A DNA stretch of 64,000 bases from Diplocloster hominis (lineage in GTDB: Bacteria; Bacillota; Clostridia; Lachnospirales; Lachnospiraceae): positions 62,001 to 126,000 of the forward strand of contig NZ_JAWDIY010000010.1 of NCBI RefSeq assembly GCF_032380655.1. The letters are read 5' to 3'. The position numbers and the translations under genes were made by a program. Shown here piece by piece: positions 1 through 7,814 of the stretch. Below the pieces are notes generated by a model. It saw only the letters and a list, made by a program, of their open reading frames with translations, was not told where the DNA came from and did not search any database. The first letter of the stretch is position 1. Each line of letters starts with the position of its first letter.

Positions 1-28
1 GCAGGAACCCGTGAAAGGAGGCAACAAC

Positions 29-1063
29 ATGGGTAACAGTTCATTGATAGACTGCACGATCCTGAGCCCTAACCACAGCGGCAAAAGGACGCACAGCATT
101 GACACGCTCACCCCTCATTGTGTGGTGGGCCAGCTGTCTGCCGAGTCGATCGGCGGGTGCTTCCCTAAAGGCCGGGAGGCAAGCTGCAACTATGGCATAG
201 GCTACGACGGCCGCGTCTGCCTGATCGTTGACGAAGCAAATCGGAGCTGGTGCAGCTCCAGCAACTCCAACGACCAGAGAGCGATCACGATCGATTGCGC
301 CAGCGACATGACGGATCCCTACGCCATGAAGTCGGCCGTCTACGAGAAGCTGATCAAGCTCTGCGCGGACATCTGCAAGCGCTACGGAAAGACCAAGGTT
401 TTGTGGCTCGGCAGCAAAGAGAAAACGCTCGCCTACACACCGAAAAGCAACGAAATGGTGCTGACAGCGCACCGCTGGTTTGCGAATAAGTCGTGCCCCG
501 GCGACTGGCTGTACTCCCGGTACGGAGAGCTGGCGAACCGGATCAACGCCCTGCTGGGATCCAGCGGCAGCTCTGGAGGTACGAGCGGGAGCGGATCCGG
601 CAGCACGTCCTCCAGCTCCGACCTCTACTACGTCCAGAGCGGTGCATATTCCAAGAAGGAGAACGCGGACGCGCAGGCCGCGAAGCTGAAAGTGAAGGGC
701 TTCGAGGTGCTGATCAAGAAGATCGGCAACCTCTACAAAGTGCAGACCGGGGCCTATTCCAAGAAGGCAAACGCGGACGCGCAGGCCGCGAAGCTGAAAG
801 CGGCGGGCTTCGACGCCTTCGTGACAACCGAGGGCGGCACCTCTGCCGGATCCTCCGAGATCAAGATCGGCGACGTGGTGCAATTCGCTGGCGGCCCGCA
901 CTATACCAGCGCGAACGCCAGCAGCTACTCCACAACGCCGAAGGCTGGCCCGGCCAAGGTGACGGCGATCAGCAAAGGGGCCAAGCACCCCTACCACATC
1001 ATACACACCACCAGCGCCTCCAGCGTCTACGGCTGGGTAGACGCCGACAAGATCACAAAATGA
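29..1063 (+). CDS. Phage N-acetylmuramoyl-L-alanine amidase (endolysin) with SPOR and SH3-like domains
   Basis: Predicted endolysin of 344 residues that cleaves the amide bond between N-acetylmuramic acid and the stem peptide at the end of the lytic cycle. The N-terminal ~170 residues look like an Amidase_2 (type 2, zinc) domain, with conserved His in TPHC and TAHRWF and Cys in KSCPGDWL as likely metal ligands. A Gly/Ser linker leads to a SPOR-like domain built of two near-identical halves (each with GAYSKK..ADAQAAKLK), which would bind glycan strands, then a C-terminal SH3-like domain (IKIGDVVQF to GWVDADKI). The ATG at 29 is preferred over the GTG at 11 because AAAGGAGG sits just upstream of it. 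The stop overlaps the next start (ATGA), so the two are probably translationally coupled. Confidence 0.9.
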   Translation: MGNSSLIDCTILSPNHSGKRTHSIDTLTPHCVVGQLSAESIGGCFPKGREASCNYGIGYDGRVCLIVDEANRSWCSSSNSNDQRAITIDCASDMTDPYAMKSAVYEKLIKLCADICKRYGKTKVLWLGSKEKTLAYTPKSNEMVLTAHRWFANKSCPGDWLYSRYGELANRINALLGSSGSSGGTSGSGSGSTSSSSDLYYVQSGAYSKKENADAQAAKLKVKGFEVLIKKIGNLYKVQTGAYSKKANADAQAAKLKAAGFDAFVTTEGGTSAGSSEIKIGDVVQFAGGPHYTSANASSYSTTPKAGPAKVTAISKGAKHPYHIIHTTSASSVYGWVDADKITK

Positions 1064-1236
1064 TCGGGGCGGCCCTTAATCTGGTGCCGCTCATTGTGTG
1101 GGTGGTAATCATGGTAATATGGATCCGTGCGCTCGTGAACTGGGACGGGGATCAACAGTGTGACCGCGACTGCGACGCCTGCCCCTTCCCTAAAACGCAC
1201 GAGTGCATAGAGGACGAAAGGAGAACAGACAAATGA
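1060..1236 (+). CDS. Small Cys-rich single-pass membrane protein in the lysis cassette
   Basis: A 58-residue ORF. Its start overlaps the amidase stop and its stop overlaps the holin start, both through ATGA. Residues ~3-25 form one hydrophobic helix (LVPLIVWVVIMVIWI), followed by a short charged tail with four cysteines (QQCDRDCDACP then HEC). The tight two-sided overlap strongly supports a real gene. Its position between endolysin and holin suggests a lysis accessory role, for example a second holin, an antiholin or a spanin-like factor. The cysteines could bind metal or form disulphides. No family is recognised, so the function is inferred from position alone. Confidence 0.7.
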   Translation: MIGAALNLVPLIVWVVIMVIWIRALVNWDGDQQCDRDCDACPFPKTHECIEDERRTDK

Positions 1237-1808
1237 ACGATACCCTTCAACAGATTTTAACCGCGTGCGTGCCGATCCTCTGCCTGCTGATCACAGCGGG
1301 CGGGGCCTACCTCGTGGCACTCATGCGCCGCGAGACGGCTCAGATCGAAAAAGAGATCGGCAACGAAACCGTGAGCAAGTACATGGACATGGCCGTGGAC
1401 GCCGTGGCGCAGGCCGTGGCATATACCGCCCAGACCTTCGTTGACGCCCTCAAAGCCGAGGGGAAATTCACAAAGGAGAAGCAGCTCGAAGCCTTCCAGA
1501 AGGCGAAGGACAAAGCGCTGGAGATCCTCGGCGACACCGTGGTGAACGTGCTCAACGAAGTGTACGGAGACTTCGACGCATGGATCGAGACAAAGATCGA
1601 GCAGGCGTGCCGGGAGGATAAGAAATCGGCCGAGAAGCAGGCGGCCAGCACAGCGGCGACAACGGCAGCGGCCACAGCGGCCAGCGTGGCGACGACGATC
1701 GCCACCACGGCCGTGCAGCAGATCGCGGCCGAAGTACCGGCTCAGGGCGTCGAGGTGAGCACCGAAGTGGAGATCACGGAGGACGACACCGAAGCGGCCA
1801 CAGAATAA
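1233..1808 (+). CDS. Phage holin, LL-H type
   Basis: Predicted holin of 191 residues. One hydrophobic segment near the N terminus (ILTACVPILCLLITAGGAYLV, ~7-27) is followed by a long charged helical region containing VSKYMDMAVDAVAQAVAYTAQTF, which is typical of the phage_holin_LLH family. The C terminus is low-complexity Ala/Thr and then acidic. The ATG at 1233 is used because GAAAGGAG lies ~10 bases upstream; an upstream in-frame ATG at 1203 has no such site. The gene forms a coupled cassette with the amidase and the small membrane protein. Holins permeabilise the inner membrane to release or activate the endolysin. Confidence 0.85.
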   Translation: MNDTLQQILTACVPILCLLITAGGAYLVALMRRETAQIEKEIGNETVSKYMDMAVDAVAQAVAYTAQTFVDALKAEGKFTKEKQLEAFQKAKDKALEILGDTVVNVLNEVYGDFDAWIETKIEQACREDKKSAEKQAASTAATTAAATAASVATTIATTAVQQIAAEVPAQGVEVSTEVEITEDDTEAATE

Positions 1809-1849
1809 GCAAAGCAGGGGCACAGAGAAGCCCCAGACCGAAGAAAAGA

Positions 1850-1885
1850 GCCCGGCGGGTAGTTTATACCCTCCGGGCCCTTTTT
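1850..1885. terminator. Bidirectional terminator between convergent phage genes
   Basis: A GC-rich stem (GCCCGGCGGGTA pairing with TACCCTCCGGGC) has a 5-base loop and is followed by T-rich tracts on both strands. It lies between the holin stop and the stop of the opposing gene. Confidence 0.85.
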
Positions 1886-1900
1886 GTCGTTCTGCGGGCT

Positions 1901-2485
1901 CTACTCGGCCAAGCTCGGCAGAATATAGAGATCTGTCACATAGTCGCCGAGCTGATTTTCCACAACCTCACCGGCCGCTATTTTCTGGATCAGATCAGCG
2001 TCAACAGTAAACGACACCACCTTCTGCTCCGAACCGTCGGACATGTCAGCGACCGCCCAGTATTGCAGCTCGTCAAACACGTCACAGCCCTGCGACTGGA
2101 TCAGATCGGCGACGTTGTAATAATTCTGATCCACCGTGGCCTCGTTATTGTAGCTGCTGGAAATCTTCGCTTTTATGACGAGAACGCTCTGGCCGTCGAT
2201 CTCGTTCGTGATCGCGCTCACCAGCTCGCCATGCTCCAGCGTGTATGCAGCGGCCTCACTCTCGCCGCCCGCGCTCTCTCCGGCGCTCTCCGTGGACTTC
2301 TCCACCGGATCGCTCGTAACCGTGGCGGACGGATCCGACGCGCTCCCGCTGTCTGCCGGATCTTTATCGCCCCCGCCAATCGCAGCGGCCAAAATAATGA
2401 CCACGACCACAGCGATCACGATCCATTTCTTTTTGCCCTTCTTTTTTGGGGCCGCTGCCTGCTGCCCCGTTTGTTTTTTACCCAT
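1901..2485 (-). CDS. Phage-encoded single-pass membrane protein with exported domain
   Basis: 194 residues. A short Lys-rich cytoplasmic N terminus (AAPKKKGKKK) precedes one transmembrane helix (WIVIAVVVVIILAAAIGG), then an acidic Ser/Asp/Glu linker (~45-90) and a folded exported domain of about 100 residues. The ATG at 2485 is chosen over the upstream ORF start because AGGAGG precedes it by a good distance. It is transcribed against the lysis genes from a strong, operator-decorated promoter beside the repressor genes. That is the usual position of genes expressed in the lysogen, such as superinfection-exclusion proteins. No family is recognised, and the exclusion role is inferred only from position and topology. 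Confidence 0.7.
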   Translation of the reverse strand: MGKKQTGQQAAAPKKKGKKKWIVIAVVVVIILAAAIGGGDKDPADSGSASDPSATVTSDPVEKSTESAGESAGGESEAAAYTLEHGELVSAITNEIDGQSVLVIKAKISSSYNNEATVDQNYYNVADLIQSQGCDVFDELQYWAVADMSDGSEQKVVSFTVDADLIQKIAAGEVVENQLGDYVTDLYILPSLAE

Positions 2486-2536
2486 GCGGCAACCTCCTGA
2501 ACATGCTAACAGATTTAGCGCTTTTTCGCCTTTAGT

Positions 2537-2604
2537 CATGTTTGGCATAATTATAAAGCGGGAAACATGGTAATGTCAATATGAGTTACCCATGTTTGGG
2601 ATAA
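2537..2604 (-). promoter_or_regulatory. Minus-strand promoter with three CATGTTT operators
   Basis: On the minus strand TTGACA (2574-2579) and TATAAT (2550-2555) are separated by 18 bases and drive the membrane gene at 1901-2485. Three related sites occur: CATGTTTGGCATAA at 2537-2550, the inverted form of CCATGTTTCC at 2561-2570 inside the spacer, and CATGTTTGGGATAA at 2591-2604. Their placement over and beside the promoter is what a phage repressor operator set looks like. The cognate regulator is probably the HTH protein at 2622. Confidence 0.6.
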
Positions 2605-2621
2605 AAAAGGGAGGCCGGAGT

Positions 2622-2867
2622 GTGAAGTTATACAGATACAAGGACGGAAAATGTAACGCCTCCGGCAGCAGGATCAGGGAACTGCGGGAAGCGGCCGGGC
2701 TGTCTCAGGAACAACTCGCCGCGAAGATCCAGCTCGCCGGGCTGAACCTGAACCAGAAGGCGATCAGCAGGATCGAGACGGGCGAGCGCGTCGTGCCGGA
2801 CTTCGAGCTGCTCTACTTCTCCGAAGCGCTGGGCGTGCCTGTCTGCTCCCTACTGGACGAAGAATAG
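2622..2867 (+). CDS. XRE-family HTH transcriptional regulator (phage)
   Basis: 81 residues with a helix-turn-helix of the Cro/C1 type (IRELREAAGLSQEQLAAKIQ through ISRIETGERVVPDFELLYFSEALGV). The GTG at 2622 is preferred because AAGGGAGG lies about 8 bases upstream; an ATG at 2592 in the same frame has no good site and overlaps an operator copy. It diverges from the minus-strand membrane gene and probably controls that promoter. A GAAA-loop terminator follows immediately. It is a stand-alone HTH without a cleavage or oligomerisation domain. Confidence 0.8.
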   Translation: MKLYRYKDGKCNASGSRIRELREAAGLSQEQLAAKIQLAGLNLNQKAISRIETGERVVPDFELLYFSEALGVPVCSLLDEE

Positions 2868-2892
2868 AAGCGGGAAACCGCTTTTATTTTTT
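2868..2892 (+). terminator. Intrinsic terminator with GNRA-type loop
   Basis: AAGCGG and CCGCTT flank a GAAA loop and are followed by TTTATTTTTTT, directly after the stop of the HTH gene. Confidence 0.8.
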
Positions 2893-2915
2893 TGTGAAAA
2901 AACGCGAAACGGCGC

Positions 2916-2967
2916 TTGACAATGCGCCAATAAAGGCGTATAGTAAAAGTACGCCAAAAAAGGCGTA
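2916..2967 (+). promoter_or_regulatory. Promoter with two CGCC-N6-GGCG operators
   Basis: TTGACA (2916-2921) and TATAGT (2939-2944) are exactly 17 bases apart. Two 18-bp palindromes sit on the promoter: TGCGCC-AATAAA-GGCGTA at 2923-2940 fills the spacer and touches the -10, and TACGCC-AAAAAA-GGCGTA at 2950-2967 covers the start-site region. Their centres are 27 bp apart. This indicates repression, most simply autoregulation by the HTH gene at 2984. Confidence 0.8.
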
Positions 2968-2983
2968 AAAAAGGAGGTACGAC

Positions 2984-3220
2984 ATGGAAGTCAAAGAACT
3001 GAGGAAACGCCAAGGGCTGACGCAGAAGCAGCTCGCCGAGCAGATCGGTGTAAATATCCGCTGGGTGCAGAAATTAGAGGCCGGGGAGATCAAGCTGGAA
3101 AATATCACATTTTTGAACGCGATCAAGCTGATCAGAGCCCTGACTCCATACGACGACGAGAAACAGATCGCGAAGGAGATGTACCTCATAACCAAGCGCA
3201 CACTAAAGGAGAACGCATAA
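2984..3220 (+). CDS. XRE-family HTH regulator, probable autorepressor (phage)
   Basis: 78 residues, almost entirely an N-terminal lambda-type HTH (LRKRQGLTQKQLAEQIGVN, then WVQKLEAGEIKLENITFLNAI), with a short helical tail. AAAAAGGAGG precedes the ATG. Two identical-arm palindromes overlap its own promoter, so negative autoregulation is likely. The downstream stem-loop at 3235 would separate it from the transposase. Together with the HTH at 2622 it forms a two-regulator switch like a phage lysis/lysogeny module. Which of the two acts as the lysogenic repressor cannot be read from sequence. Confidence 0.8.
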   Translation: MEVKELRKRQGLTQKQLAEQIGVNIRWVQKLEAGEIKLENITFLNAIKLIRALTPYDDEKQIAKEMYLITKRTLKENA

Positions 3221-3234
3221 GAAGCAAAGAAACG

Positions 3235-3264
3235 GGGAGCGGCGACGGGCTGCTCCCTTATTTT
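3235..3264 (+). terminator. Probable intrinsic terminator before the transposase
   Basis: GGGAGC and GCTCCC pair across a short GC-containing loop and are followed by TTATTTTCATTT. The T tract is imperfect, so this may attenuate rather than fully stop transcription. Confidence 0.55.
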
Positions 3265-3286
3265 CATTTATGGAGGGATCGAAGGC

Positions 3287-4330
3287 ATGAGACGCTTCAA
3301 GCACCTGAGCAAAACAGACCGGCTTCGCATTGAGGCCCACATCAAAGATAAAAAAGAACCGAAGGAGATCGCCGAGATAATCGGCGTCCATGTTTCCACC
3401 ATATACCGGGAGCTAAAGCGCGGCCAGTACGAGCACCTGAACAGCGACTACACCACCGAAATGCGGTACAGCCCGGACATAGCAGAGGAACGGTACCGGG
3501 AGAACCTGAAAGCCAAGGGGCCGGATCTCAAAATCGGCAAGGATCACCGGCTGGCTGAGCACATAGAGACAAAGATCGCCGACGAGAAGTACAGCCCGGC
3601 GGCCGTCCTCGGCGAAATTAAGGCGCAGGGGCTCCAGTTTAGCACCTCGATCTCCGTGAATACCCTTTACAGCTATATCGAAAAAGGGATCTTTTTCCGG
3701 CTCACGAACAAAGACCTCCCAGTGAAAGCCAACCGGAAACGCGGCTACCGAAAAGTGAAAGAGGCGGCCAGACCGCCGAAGGGCGACAGCATAGAAAAGC
3801 GCCCGGAGGAAATCGCAAAGCGCGAAACCTTCGGGCACTGGGAAATGGACACAGTAGTGAGCGCCAGACCTTCCAAGAAGGTGCTGCTCGTCCTCTCTGA
3901 GAGACTCACCCGCGACGAGATCGTGCGGCAGCTCCCGGACAAGACCGCCGCCAGCGTGGTGCAGGCCCTCGACAGTCTGGAGCAGGAATACGGCCGGGCC
4001 TTCCCTCACATCTTCCAGACGATCACCTGCGACAACGGGACGGAGTTCTCAGACCACGAGGGGATCGAACGCAGCGCCACCGGAGAGGGGCAGAGGACGA
4101 AGCTCTACTACTGCCACCCGTACAGCGCATACGAGCGCGGAACCAATGAGAACACCAACAAGCTGATCCGGCGCTTCGTGCCGAAGGGGACGAACTTCGA
4201 GGATCTCACCGACGAGCGGGTGGCCCAGATCGAGGACTGGCTGAACAACTACCCGCGCCAGATCCTCGGTTTTATGAGCGCCGGGGCCCTATTTCAAGAG
4301 CAGGTGGAGGCCCTTCTGGGGGCTCTATAA
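3287..4330 (+). CDS. IS30-family DDE transposase at the prophage edge
   Basis: 347 residues, the usual length for IS30 transposases. The N terminus has the HTH region (LSKTDRLRIEAHIKD and VHVSTIYRELKRG). The catalytic core shows Asp in FGHWEMDTVV, Asp in ITCDNGTEF and Glu in YERGTNENTNKLIRRF. GGAGGG lies 9 bases upstream of the ATG. Its GC-rich composition matches the neighbouring phage genes rather than the host, and it lies at the host junction where an integrase would normally be. That makes a role in prophage integration plausible, although a passenger insertion sequence cannot be excluded without seeing both element ends. Confidence 0.85.
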   Translation: MRRFKHLSKTDRLRIEAHIKDKKEPKEIAEIIGVHVSTIYRELKRGQYEHLNSDYTTEMRYSPDIAEERYRENLKAKGPDLKIGKDHRLAEHIETKIADEKYSPAAVLGEIKAQGLQFSTSISVNTLYSYIEKGIFFRLTNKDLPVKANRKRGYRKVKEAARPPKGDSIEKRPEEIAKRETFGHWEMDTVVSARPSKKVLLVLSERLTRDEIVRQLPDKTAASVVQALDSLEQEYGRAFPHIFQTITCDNGTEFSDHEGIERSATGEGQRTKLYYCHPYSAYERGTNENTNKLIRRFVPKGTNFEDLTDERVAQIEDWLNNYPRQILGFMSAGALFQEQVEALLGAL

Positions 4331-4397
4331 AATTTTTTTGATTTTTTTCGCATTTACTCTTGACATTTCCCAATCTCTAACCGCATAGCGTTCGCTA

Positions 4398-4426
4398 TTG
4401 CCAATTTCCAGTAATTACACTATACT
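4398..4426 (+). promoter_or_regulatory. Candidate promoter of the Rpn-like gene
   Basis: TTGCCA (4398-4403) and TATACT (4421-4426) are separated by 17 bases. The start site would fall within or next to the AAAGGAGG at 4428-4435, giving an unusually short leader. An ATAGCG-TT-CGCTAT inverted repeat lies at 4385-4398, and TTGACA at 4360-4365 lacks a convincing -10. Confidence 0.45.
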
Positions 4427-4442
4427 TAAAGGAGGAAAATGA

Positions 4443-5471
4443 ATGAAAAAAACACGGACAATTTCAGAGAGTTATGAGGCATTGAAAGCAGTGATGCCGC
4501 AGAGAATCCGGGAGGAATTTGACCAGATAGAAGCTGGAGAGAGGCTGCCGGAGCTATACTATGACTTGCCATTTAAAAAGGCTTTTCACCCGGATCTTCA
4601 CCCGGACCGGGTTACGAAAATCTTTCAATTGATTTTTCATCAGGAACTGGTTGTATTGGGGTCTTTGAATACCGCTCCGCCGAAGGTATCTATTTATTCG
4701 AAAAACACGATTCTGGATCAATTGGCCCGAATGTCAGATGAAGGGATTTTCGAAATGGAAATGCAGCGGAAAGCCCAGGAATTTATCACAGAGAGAATGG
4801 ACGTGTATGTATCGGACCTTATTATGCTTCAATATTCTGTGGAAAAAGGGCATAAGAAATCGGGGATGAGTTTTCCAGATATCCCAACGACGTATGCGGT
4901 AGTATTTATGAAGGAGAGCCCGGGACAGTTTCAGAGTAATCCCAGCTTTATCCATTACCGGAAAAACGAGACAGATACGGGAGTGCAGCTGTCTGATCTG
5001 TCCAGAGTGGTATATATCGAACTGGATAAATGTCTGAAACAGATGCTGGAACAAAGCTGTCCGCCGGAGCTTGAGGAGTTGGGCTGTTTTCTGGCATTCC
5101 TGGCGGATGTGAATGGGGAGCAGATCCTTATAAGGGATGATGCACCCAATGGAATAATGTATCAGGAAATCCGGGAAGAACTTCGCAATATGGCGAAGAA
5201 TAAGAAGGAGCTGATGTCGATGCTGACCGAGAAGTACGAAGCCGATATCCGTTTTTCTGAGCTGAGTCAGGCCAGAAAAGAAGGTATGCAGGAAGGAATT
5301 CAGAAGGGAATCCAGGAAGGTATCCAGGAAGGAATGCAGAAAGGAATAAGGGCATTTATTGCACTGTGCAGGAAATTGGACAAATCGCAGGAAGAGACGA
5401 TTCTGGAAATCAAGAGGGAATTCTTATTCACTCCGGAAGAAGCCAAAGAGGCAATCAGGAATTATTGGTAG
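4443..5471 (+). CDS. Rpn-type PD-(D/E)XK nuclease family protein
   Basis: 342 residues resembling the Rpn/PDDEXK_2 'transposase-like' nucleases. The typical early motif is YYDLPFKKAFHPD (Asp then FK..F), followed by the catalytic-type strand FEMEMQRK (E-x-E/Q) around residue 100. The C terminus contains the short repeated pattern EGMQEGIQKGIQEG that is characteristic of this group. AAAGGAGG precedes the ATG. Characterised Rpn proteins are DNA nucleases that promote recombination and can act in defence. The gene is the first host-type ORF beyond the prophage and is followed by its own terminator. Confidence 0.8.
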   Translation: MKKTRTISESYEALKAVMPQRIREEFDQIEAGERLPELYYDLPFKKAFHPDLHPDRVTKIFQLIFHQELVVLGSLNTAPPKVSIYSKNTILDQLARMSDEGIFEMEMQRKAQEFITERMDVYVSDLIMLQYSVEKGHKKSGMSFPDIPTTYAVVFMKESPGQFQSNPSFIHYRKNETDTGVQLSDLSRVVYIELDKCLKQMLEQSCPPELEELGCFLAFLADVNGEQILIRDDAPNGIMYQEIREELRNMAKNKKELMSMLTEKYEADIRFSELSQARKEGMQEGIQKGIQEGIQEGMQKGIRAFIALCRKLDKSQEETILEIKREFLFTPEEAKEAIRNYW

Positions 5472-5508
5472 CGTCTCTCGCAAGCTTGTATGGGCTTTAA
5501 GCAGAAAA

Positions 5509-5551
5509 CTGCCGCATTTCGGTTTTAAGAGCCGGTGCGGCAGCTTTTATT
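5509..5551 (+). terminator. Intrinsic terminator after the Rpn-like gene
   Basis: CTGCCGCA (5509-5516) pairs with TGCGGCAG (5536-5543) and is followed by CTTTTATTTC. Confidence 0.8.
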
Positions 5552-5723
5552 TCGTAGGACACCGGCAGGAGCGCAGACAAGTATCACGGATGTGGGTATG
5601 CATACGGAACAGTCAGATCCCCCACAAACTTACCAGAATTTTCTTACTATTTTCACAAAATGAACACAAAGGTAGTTTATAATGAAGCAGATTTATGACA
5701 CGTAAGTCTAAGGAGGGAACAGC

Positions 5724-6935
5724 TTGATAGAAGTTAAAAACCTAGTGAAGAGATACGGCGGCCACACGGCGGTAAACGATCTGAGCTTCGAGGTGGAGGA
5801 GGGCCAGATCTACGGCTTCCTGGGCCCAAACGGTGCGGGGAAATCCACAACGATGAATATTATTACCGGTTACCTGGCTCCCAGCGAAGGCCAGGTCCTG
5901 ATCAACGGCCACGACATTTTTGAGGAGCCGGAGGAAGCAAAAAAATGTATCGGTTACCTGCCCGAGCAGCCTCCCCTGTATATGGATATGACACCGTTTG
6001 AGTACCTGAATTTCTGTGTGGAGTTAAAAGGGGTGGAAAAGGAAAAACGTCAGGATATGATCCGTGAAATTATGGGAAGGACCAAAATACTGGATGTAAA
6101 AGACCGGTTGATCCGCAATCTTTCCAAAGGCTATCGTCAGCGTGTGGGCTTGGCGCAGGCACTGATCGGCTATCCGCCGGTTATTATACTGGATGAACCG
6201 ACCGTAGGGCTTGATCCCAAACAGATTATCGAGATCCGGGATCTGATCAAAGATCTGGGAAAACACCACACGGTAATTTTAAGTTCCCATATTCTCTCCG
6301 AGGTCAGCGCGGTCTGTGATTATGTCATGATTATTTCCCGCGGGGAGCTGGTGGCCAGCGACACCCCGGATAATCTGAGCAAGCTGGTTCTGGGGTCCAA
6401 TGTGCTGGAGCTGACGGTCAAGGGGACGAAGCAGAAAGTAGAGCAGATCTTAAAGAGAATGGAGCAGATCCGGGAATTCGAAATCCATTCCTCCAATACA
6501 CCGGACTGCGTCGCAGTAACCATCAAGACGAACGAGAAGGTTGATCTGCGGGAAGATCTGTCTTATGAGTTCGCCGGAGAGAGATGTCCGATTCTTGAAA
6601 TGAAGCAGTCGAATATGTCGCTGGAGGATGTTTTCCTTGAATTAACCGCGGAACGGCCTAAGGCGGAATCTGATAAAGAAAAGCGTTCCTTTTTCAGACG
6701 GCGGAAGAAAAAAGTAGAGCTGACGGTCGCGGAGGAAGTGGAACGGGAAATTAGCGGGAATGAGAATACAGGATCAGAATCCCAGTCCGGAACTATAGAG
6801 AACGAATCCGATGAGACGCAGGACAATAGAACTCCGGAAGAAAAAGAAATCCTGGAAGAAAAAGAAACCCCGGACGACAATAAAACCGAGTCAGGCGGTG
6901 CTGAATCCGGACAGAAACAGGAGGTAGAGAAATAA
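5724..6935 (+). CDS. ABC transporter ATP-binding protein, GldA-like
   Basis: 403 residues beginning with TTG at 5724, which is supported by AAGGAGGG 6 bases upstream. The ATPase domain (~1-230) has Walker A GPNGAGKST, signature LSKGYRQRVGLAQAL, Walker B VIILDEPTVGLD and switch His in SSHIL. A further ~80 residues match the C-terminal part of ABC-2 ATPases. The last ~95 residues are an acidic, low-complexity tail (many Glu, Thr, Ser) that is not usual for the family. The permease starts one base after the stop. Gld naming comes from Flavobacterium gliding; in Clostridia the substrate is unknown and motility is not implied. Confidence 0.85.
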   Translation: MIEVKNLVKRYGGHTAVNDLSFEVEEGQIYGFLGPNGAGKSTTMNIITGYLAPSEGQVLINGHDIFEEPEEAKKCIGYLPEQPPLYMDMTPFEYLNFCVELKGVEKEKRQDMIREIMGRTKILDVKDRLIRNLSKGYRQRVGLAQALIGYPPVIILDEPTVGLDPKQIIEIRDLIKDLGKHHTVILSSHILSEVSAVCDYVMIISRGELVASDTPDNLSKLVLGSNVLELTVKGTKQKVEQILKRMEQIREFEIHSSNTPDCVAVTIKTNEKVDLREDLSYEFAGERCPILEMKQSNMSLEDVFLELTAERPKAESDKEKRSFFRRRKKKVELTVAEEVEREISGNENTGSESQSGTIENESDETQDNRTPEEKEILEEKETPDDNKTESGGAESGQKQEVEK

Positions 6936-6936
6936 G

Positions 6937-7800
6937 ATGTTGGCAATTTATAAGAAAGAACTAAAATCCTATTATACCTCCATGATCGGCTATATAGTCG
7001 CGGCGTTAACGCTGGTGGCGGTAGGAATCTACTTTTATGCATATAATCTGCTTTCGCTTTCACCATTTATCGGTTATGCGCTGTCGGGAGCCAGTATTAC
7101 GCTTCTGATTGTGGTTCCGATTCTCACAATGCGCTCCCTGGCAGAAGAACAGCGCAGCAAGACAGATCAGCTTTTGCTGACTGCACCTGTAACGATTGGG
7201 AAGATCGTAATGGGCAAATTTTTGGCCATGGTATCGGTTATCCTGTTCCCGGTTGTAATCATCTGCTTTTATCCGCTGGCACTGGCCTTGTTTGGGAAAG
7301 TGCCGTTTCTGAGTTCTTACTCGGTAATCTTTGGCTTCCTTCTTCTCTATGCGGCGGCCATTGCAGTTGGAATGTTCCTCTCATCCATTACAGAAAGCCA
7401 GATTATCGCGGCTGTTGTTAGCTTTGGCGTCCTCTTCCTGAGTTTTTTGATGGGGGGGATCAGCGGTATGGTATCTGACACCGCGAAAACTTCACTGATC
7501 GCCTTTACGGTCCTGATCATTGTTCTGGTACTCATTATCTATGGAATGACGAAAAATGTAGTGGTACCAGTGGTGGTGGGGCTGGCAGGCGAAGCAGTGC
7601 TGATCGCTGTATACGTGTTGAAATCCGCCTGGCTGGCAGGGGCAATCAACAAAGTGCTGAATTCGCTGGATATCATGTCCCGTTTTAATACCTTTGTCAA
7701 TGGAACACTGGATCTGGGCGCGGTGCTTTATTATCTGTCCGTGATCGGATTGTTCTGCTTCCTGACATATCAGTCCATTGAAAAAAGACGCTGGAGCTAG
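6937..7800 (+). CDS. ABC-2 type permease, GldF-like
   Basis: 287 residues with six predicted membrane segments (for example MIGYIVAALTLVAVGIYFYAY, ITLLIVVPILTMRSL and a final YYLSVIGLFCFLTYQ). The ABC-2 signature-like stretch MRSLAEEQRSKTDQLLLTAPV lies after the second helix and is typical of GldF/NosY-type permeases. AGGAGG ends inside the preceding gene, giving tight coupling with the ATPase. It would form the membrane pore with the ATPase and work with the GldG-like and DUF4340-like proteins. Confidence 0.85.
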   Translation: MLAIYKKELKSYYTSMIGYIVAALTLVAVGIYFYAYNLLSLSPFIGYALSGASITLLIVVPILTMRSLAEEQRSKTDQLLLTAPVTIGKIVMGKFLAMVSVILFPVVIICFYPLALALFGKVPFLSSYSVIFGFLLLYAAAIAVGMFLSSITESQIIAAVVSFGVLFLSFLMGGISGMVSDTAKTSLIAFTVLIIVLVLIIYGMTKNVVVPVVVGLAGEAVLIAVYVLKSAWLAGAINKVLNSLDIMSRFNTFVNGTLDLGAVLYYLSVIGLFCFLTYQSIEKRRWS

Positions 7801-7814
7801 GAGGGAGGACGAGA

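Larger units (their letters stand above)
1..4380. mobile_element. End of a prophage (lysis, switch and IS30-type transposase)
   Basis: The stretch is visibly GC-richer than what follows and carries lysis genes, an opposed membrane protein, two lambda-type HTH regulators with operators, and a DDE transposase, in that order. After the transposase stop at 4330 the sequence turns AT-rich and a host-type gene begins at 4443, so the element probably ends between 4331 and 4440. The other end lies outside the window. No attachment repeat could be identified from this side alone. The boundary position is approximate. Confidence 0.7.

Noticed and set aside
41..1006. Long minus-strand ORF opposite the amidase
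   Set aside because: GC-rich shadow of the real gene; Arg/His/Ala-rich composition and no start signal.
3413..4009. Minus-strand ORF opposite the transposase
   Set aside because: Shadow frame of a clear IS30 transposase with intact DDE motifs.
4360..4388. TTGACA at 4360 as the main promoter of the Rpn-like gene
   Set aside because: No acceptable -10 at 16-18 bp; the TTGCCA/TATACT pair further on is better.
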